In this document: positions 5,182 to 8,196 of the stretch, piece after piece
Layout: each line of letters starts with the position of its first letter
How positions within the stretch are numbered: position 1 is the first letter of the stretch
Source of the DNA: Desulfovibrio sp.
GTDB lineage: Bacteria; Desulfobacterota; Desulfovibrionia; Desulfovibrionales; Desulfovibrionaceae
Length of the DNA stretch: 8,196 nucleotides
Assembly: GCA_031255035.1 (NCBI GenBank)
Contig: JAIRTI010000230.1
Coordinates: forward strand, 1-8,196
Direction of reading: 5' to 3'
Position numbers and translations under genes: made by a program
The notes under the pieces: generated by a model
What the model saw: only the letters and a program-made list of their open reading frames with translations
Databases searched by the model: none
Told to the model about the DNA's origin: nothing

Positions 5182-6888
5182 TCAGGCCGTCTTGCGGCGG
5201 AGCTGCCACCACTGCTGGCCGATGGATATGACGTTGTTCACGAGCCAGTAAACCACAAGCCCCGAGGGGAAAGTGAGGAACAACCCGGTAAAAACTATGG
5301 GCATGAGCATCATGATCTTGGCTTGAGTCGGGTCGCCCGGCATGGGCGTCATTTTCTGCTGGAGAAACATGGTTGCGCCCATCACCAGCGGCGTGATCAA
5401 AAAGGGGTCCGGCGAAGTCAGGTCCGCCAGCCAGGGCATGTCGGTGAAGGGCAGAGTGGGAATAAAAGCGGCGTGCCGAAGCTCTATGGCGTTGAGCAGC
5501 GCCTGATACAATCCGAAAAACACTGGAATCTGCACAAGAATGGGCAAACAGCCGCCAGCGGGATTGACCTTGTAGGTTTTGTACAACTGCATGACCTCCC
5601 GGTTCATGCTTTCCTTGTCATCCTTGTACTTTTCCCGCAGTTTCAGCATCTTGGGCTGAAGCTGTTTCATCTGCTGCATGGATTTATAGCTTTTTTGCGA
5701 CAAGGGCCAGAAAAGGAGCTTGATGACGACGGTCATGAGAATAATGGCGAGGCCGTAATTGCCGACATAGCGATAAAAGAAATCAAGAAGATAAATCAGA
5801 GGCTTGGCAATGATAGAGAAGAATCCGTAATCAAGGGCTTTGTCCAGGTGGTTGGGGGTGTTTTCCAGCCGCTTTGCTTCCTTGGGGCCGAGAAAATATG
5901 AACATTCCAGTTGCGCGTCCCGGCCGGGAGAGGCGACAACGCCGGTTTTGCCGATCAGGACGCGGTACACGTCGCCGAACAGACGGCCTTTGGCGCTGGC
6001 GCTTTCGTCATCCATGCTCACGGCGCCCATGAAATAGTTGTTCATGACGGCCATCCAGGAGACCTTGCCCTGCACAAGCTCGCCTTCGGCCAGGGTGGCG
6101 CGGGAATTTTCCTCGCTGTAGCTGCCGTCCTGCAACCAGGCAACGCGGGTGGGGTTGTGCTGGCTTTCCTCAAGCCCAGGTTCGGCGCCGCCGAAAACGG
6201 CATAGCGCACCTTCGCGAAAACGGAAGTCCTGAGATCGGTATTGAAAGCGGAGGAATCAAAGGTAAAAGCCAGGTTCACGGCTTTTGTCTCGGAGGAAAC
6301 GACGCGAAGCTTTTCCGTGATGGTGTAGCCGTCACCTGTGAAAAGCAGTTCGCGGATCAGCCGCAGGCCGTTGATCTCCGTGGAAAAGCGCAAGACGCCC
6401 GAACCGTCAGCGCCGATATTGAGGTTGTCCCCTTCAAGGGCCCACGCCGTTCCGGTCCAGGTCGGCAGGCCGTCGAGCAGCAGGCCCATGGGCGCCTGTC
6501 CAGCGGCGGCGTCGCTCACAAGGTTTACCCGCTGGGTGTTCTCGTCCAGGCTGACGCGGTAGTCCTTCAGGACGAATTGGCGCAAGATGCCGCCGCCGCT
6601 GTGGAATACGGCCCGATAGAGAGGCGTGTCAACGGTGACAAGGCGGCCTTCACTGGGGATGAAGGAGTCCAGTTGCTGGACCGCGAGGGCGTCGGCGGGT
6701 GCCGGTGCCTCGGGTGCGGAGTCCGGATCGCCGGGAACGGCGGCCGCTTGCGGCGCCTGTTCCGTGGCGTTTTGGCGCCGCTGCGCTACTTGCGACGGCA
6801 ACCAGCCCATATAATAGGAAATAGCCTGCCAGACGACAAAGACGGCAATGGATAGGACAACAGCCAGGATAAGACGTTTGCTTTCCAT
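5182..6888 (-). CDS. yidC: Membrane protein insertase YidC (Oxa1 family)
   Basis: Inner-membrane insertase that places membrane proteins in the bilayer alone or with SecYEG. The 568-residue product has the Gram-negative layout: TM1 (about 5-27), a Pro/Ala-rich linker (about 35-70), a large periplasmic beta domain (about 75-345), then the conserved Oxa1 core from about 352. The core includes the TM2 segment, a charged cytoplasmic hairpin (about 398-437), the family motif KVNPAGGCLPILVQIPVFFGLY (440-461, within conserved TM3) and the final TM segments (about 493-556). Lys390 (TVVIKLLFWPLS) stands where E. coli YidC has its groove arginine (R366); positive charge is kept. The start lies 16 bp past the yidD stop, with GAGGA overlapping that stop. 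It is co-transcribed with yidD and jag. Confidence 0.98.
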   Translation of the reverse strand: MESKRLILAVVLSIAVFVVWQAISYYMGWLPSQVAQRRQNATEQAPQAAAVPGDPDSAPEAPAPADALAVQQLDSFIPSEGRLVTVDTPLYRAVFHSGGGILRQFVLKDYRVSLDENTQRVNLVSDAAAGQAPMGLLLDGLPTWTGTAWALEGDNLNIGADGSGVLRFSTEINGLRLIRELLFTGDGYTITEKLRVVSSETKAVNLAFTFDSSAFNTDLRTSVFAKVRYAVFGGAEPGLEESQHNPTRVAWLQDGSYSEENSRATLAEGELVQGKVSWMAVMNNYFMGAVSMDDESASAKGRLFGDVYRVLIGKTGVVASPGRDAQLECSYFLGPKEAKRLENTPNHLDKALDYGFFSIIAKPLIYLLDFFYRYVGNYGLAIILMTVVIKLLFWPLSQKSYKSMQQMKQLQPKMLKLREKYKDDKESMNREVMQLYKTYKVNPAGGCLPILVQIPVFFGLYQALLNAIELRHAAFIPTLPFTDMPWLADLTSPDPFLITPLVMGATMFLQQKMTPMPGDPTQAKIMMLMPIVFTGLFLTFPSGLVVYWLVNNVISIGQQWWQLRRKTA

Positions 6889-6904
6889 AATGCGTTACAT
6901 TTCC

Positions 6905-7234
6905 TCAATGCTTGGTATGAACACAATCACAGACGCCTTGGGCGGCAAGGGAGTGTGGTTCTTGTTCCGCCCGTTTTCGCTCAGCCCGCGCGGTCCAGGC
7001 GCCACGGGGAGGGACGGGGTCAACCCCGCCGTGGCTCAGCGGCTGACAGCGCAGGAGTCGGAACAGCGTCAGCAGACAGCCTTTGAGCGCCCCGTGGGTC
7101 AGCAACGCTTCGCTGGCGTATGCGGAGCAGGTGGGGTAAAATCGACAACAGCCCGGAAAAAGGGGAGAAAGGCAATACCGGTACAGGCGGACCGGCACGA
7201 GAGCCAAGGTGCGCAACAACAGTGAAACGGTCAT
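6905..7234 (-). CDS. yidD: Membrane protein insertion efficiency factor YidD
   Basis: Small membrane-associated protein of the YidD family, thought to assist YidC-dependent insertion. The 109 residues include the diagnostic core with CRFYPTCSAYASEA (about 30-43), HGALKG (47-52) and RLLRCQPLSHGGVDPVP (about 59-75). The N-terminal amphipathic/hydrophobic segment (about 1-28) would bind the membrane. It is longer than the usual 70-90 residues because of a charged tail of about 30 residues that contains two more cysteines (near 102 and 104). The ATG overlaps the rnpA stop as ATGA, which favours coupled translation, and yidC follows 16 bp later. Confidence 0.94.
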   Translation of the reverse strand: MTVSLLLRTLALVPVRLYRYCLSPLFPGCCRFYPTCSAYASEALLTHGALKGCLLTLFRLLRCQPLSHGGVDPVPPRGAWTARAERKRAEQEPHSLAAQGVCDCVHTKH

Positions 7235-7605
7235 ACGGGCTCCGGATTTTGGCGGGTGGACGCGGCAACGGCGGCCAGGAGCGGCATCAGGTCTTCGCGG
7301 ACGGCGTTCAGCGTTTGGGCGCGCGGGTCAAGTCCTCGTTTCGGGACGACCACATAATCGCATCCGCCAGGGACAAGGGCTTGTCCAAGGCGGAAAGACT
7401 CTCGTATCAGCCGCTTCAGGCGGTTGCGCCATACGGCCGAACCGGTTTTTCTGGTCACCGCCATACCCAGGCGAAAGGGCAGTTCCGGCTTTTCTCTGGC
7501 CCTGACAAAAAGCACGAAGCCGCGCGAAAAGTAACGCCGGCCTTCACTGTAGCAACGCAAAAAATCCGGGCGCTCCGTCAGTCCGCGCTCGCGGGAAAAG
7601 TTCAG
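7231..7605 (-). CDS. rnpA: Ribonuclease P protein component; start codon unclear
   Basis: Protein subunit of RNase P, which binds the catalytic RNA and helps remove 5' leaders from pre-tRNAs. From CTG at 7605 the product is 124 residues: a basic N-terminus with [20 protein letters not shown] (about 5-24), [20 protein letters not shown] (45-64) and the family RNR motif (60-62, followed by [10 protein letters not shown]). The frame is open from 7650, but between there and TTG at 7560 no ATG, GTG or TTG occurs. TTG at 7560 gives 109 residues and removes the conserved RERGL...PDF segment. Rare candidates are CTG at 7605, overlapping the rpmH stop as CTGA, and ATT at 7614. I chose CTG for its coupling geometry. 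The stop overlaps the yidD start. Confidence 0.88.
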   Translation of the reverse strand: MNFSRERGLTERPDFLRCYSEGRRYFSRGFVLFVRAREKPELPFRLGMAVTRKTGSAVWRNRLKRLIRESFRLGQALVPGGCDYVVVPKRGLDPRAQTLNAVREDLMPLLAAVAASTRQNPEPV

Positions 7606-7736
7606 ACCGCTAATCTTTTCCGCCCTTTGGCGCGTCTGCGGCGCAGAATCTCACGGCCGGCGGGGCTGGACATGCGGGCGCGGAATCCATGAACCCGTTT
7701 GCGTTTGATGCGGCTGGGCTGATATGTTCTTTTCAT
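7602..7736 (-). CDS. rpmH: Ribosomal protein L34
   Basis: Small basic protein of the large ribosomal subunit. The 44-residue product starts [20 protein letters not shown] and ends in [13 protein letters not shown], closely following the L34 consensus at the usual length. The ATG is preceded by AAGGAG about eight bases upstream. It is the first gene of the operon, and its last bases overlap the probable start of rnpA. Promoter-like elements lie 35-60 bp upstream of the ATG. Confidence 0.98.
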   Translation of the reverse strand: MKRTYQPSRIKRKRVHGFRARMSSPAGREILRRRRAKGRKRLAV

Positions 7737-7770
7737 CGTCAAAGCTCCTTCGAGAATATGAACAAAGTTC

Positions 7771-7797
7771 ATTATCCCCTTCCCTTTGACCCGTCAA
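7771..7797 (-). promoter_or_regulatory. Probable rpmH operon promoter
   Basis: On the minus strand, TTGACG (7797-7792) is followed 15 bp later by GATAAT (7776-7771), a 5/6 match to the -10 consensus; an alternative -10 is TAATGA at 17 bp. The -35 box is part of a small dyad, TTGAC-GG-GTCAA (7797-7786), and a second TTGACG lies at 7812-7807. It sits about 35 bp before the rpmH ATG. Spacing is short, so this is plausible but not certain. Confidence 0.5.
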
Positions 7798-7904
7798 GCT
7801 GTTTCTCGTCAACCCAGGCCATCGCCGAGAACTTCCAGAACATCCTTGATCTTTTTTTGGCGGCAAGACAAAAACCGTTTGTTATCCCGCTTATCGCTGG
7901 TACG

Positions 7905-7952
7905 AAAAAAACTATGGGGGGCCGGCGCAAATTTTTTTTTTGCGCCGGCCCC
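7905..7952 (-). terminator. Long terminator hairpin of the sigma-54 regulator gene
   Basis: A perfect 14-bp stem, 7918-7931 with 7939-7952, closes a loop made only of T's on the plus strand (A's on the minus strand). On the minus strand a run of seven T's (7911-7905) follows about six bases after the stem. It lies 26 bp past the stop of the regulator gene and would insulate the ribosomal operon from it. Confidence 0.8.
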
Positions 7953-7977
7953 TGTCCTTGACATGTTATCAATGCCG

Positions 7978-8196
7978 TCAGGATGCTCTGCTTTGGCGTA
8001 TACCCAGCTTTTGCATGCGGTGGAGCAGGGTGGAGCGCGGTATTTTCAGCGCCGAGGCCGCTCCGCGCGGACCCGAGATGACGCCGCCGCAACTGGAAAG
8101 GGCAAGTTCTATATGCCTGCGCTCAATTTCTTCCAGGCTTTCAAGCCGTCCGTCTGAAGAGATTCCGGCCTGGGCAGCGCCTTCGATTGGTCCCGC
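7978..8196 (-). CDS. Sigma-54-dependent transcriptional regulator, C-terminal part
   Basis: Only the last 72 codons are in the window; the frame is open to the right edge. The C-terminal part reads RLESLEEIERRHIELALSSC (from about residue 17), then GVISGPRGAASALKIPRSTL and LHRMQKLGI. This is the Fis-type helix-turn-helix found at the end of NtrC/FhlA-type enhancer-binding proteins, where it binds upstream activator sites while an AAA+ domain drives sigma-54 open-complex formation. The pattern I-x-G-P-x-G-A-A...P-x-S-T-L-x-x-x-M-x-K-L-G-I is characteristic. The AAA+ and sensor domains lie outside, so the signal sensed and the exact family cannot be told. Confidence 0.88.
   Translation of the reverse strand, partial: AGPIEGAAQAGISSDGRLESLEEIERRHIELALSSCGGVISGPRGAASALKIPRSTLLHRMQKLGIRQSRAS

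Noticed and set aside
4903..6855. Plus-strand frames opposite jag and yidC
   Set aside because: They are antisense shadows of strongly conserved genes and show no family features.
7809..7871. Minus-strand 20-codon frame starting at TTG with normal-looking codon use, ending in the promoter region
   Set aside because: It has no ribosome binding site, no ATG and no support beyond codon appearance.
7772..7900. Possible DnaA boxes (TTATCC-like words)
   Set aside because: None matches the TTATNCACA consensus well, and they are not clustered.

Overview
The window looks like a chromosomal segment from a GC-rich, Gram-negative, sulfate-reducer-type bacterium (Desulfovibrionaceae-like). This is an inference from three things: the coding regions are GC-rich, there is a TolC-family outer-membrane protein, and the conserved block rpmH-rnpA-yidD-yidC-jag-mnmE stands beside a sigma-54-type activator instead of dnaA. 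No rRNA or tRNA is present to fix the taxonomy.

Layout, left to right. (1) 1-662 has no convincing gene. It holds a GC-rich inverted repeat at the very edge, one arm of which resembles a type I-C-like CRISPR repeat in single copy. An AT-rich stretch (about 90-300) follows, with TTATCA-type motifs and a possible promoter, and then a leader with two clean stem-loops. (2) 663-2018 (+) encodes a TolC-family outer-membrane efflux/type I secretion channel with signal peptide, closed by a strong rho-independent terminator. (3) 2104-2473 is a convergent intergenic gap holding four hairpins and three tandem copies of a 41-bp unit. (4) 7736 down to 2474 (-) is a tightly packed operon: rpmH, rnpA, yidD, yidC, jag (khpB), mnmE. 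(5) 7737-7977 carries the operon promoter region and a long terminator hairpin belonging to the upstream gene. (6) 7978-8196 (-) is the C-terminal Fis-type DNA-binding domain of a sigma-54-dependent regulator that runs off the right edge.

The minus-strand operon links translation, RNA processing and membrane protein insertion: ribosomal protein L34, the protein subunit of RNase P, the YidD and YidC insertion factors, the RNA-binding protein Jag/KhpB, and the tRNA wobble-uridine modification GTPase MnmE. rpmH/rnpA and rnpA/yidD overlap by a few bases, so translational coupling is likely. The most notable coding feature is rnpA. Its conserved N-terminus extends upstream to the end of rpmH, but no ATG, GTG or TTG lies there, so either a non-canonical start or an odd truncated start must be used.

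I found no convincing new multi-gene system. The points worth checking are the rnpA start, the possible CRISPR edge, the structured leader before the TolC gene, the 41-bp repeat/hairpin cluster, and the lineage-specific insertions in MnmE and Jag.
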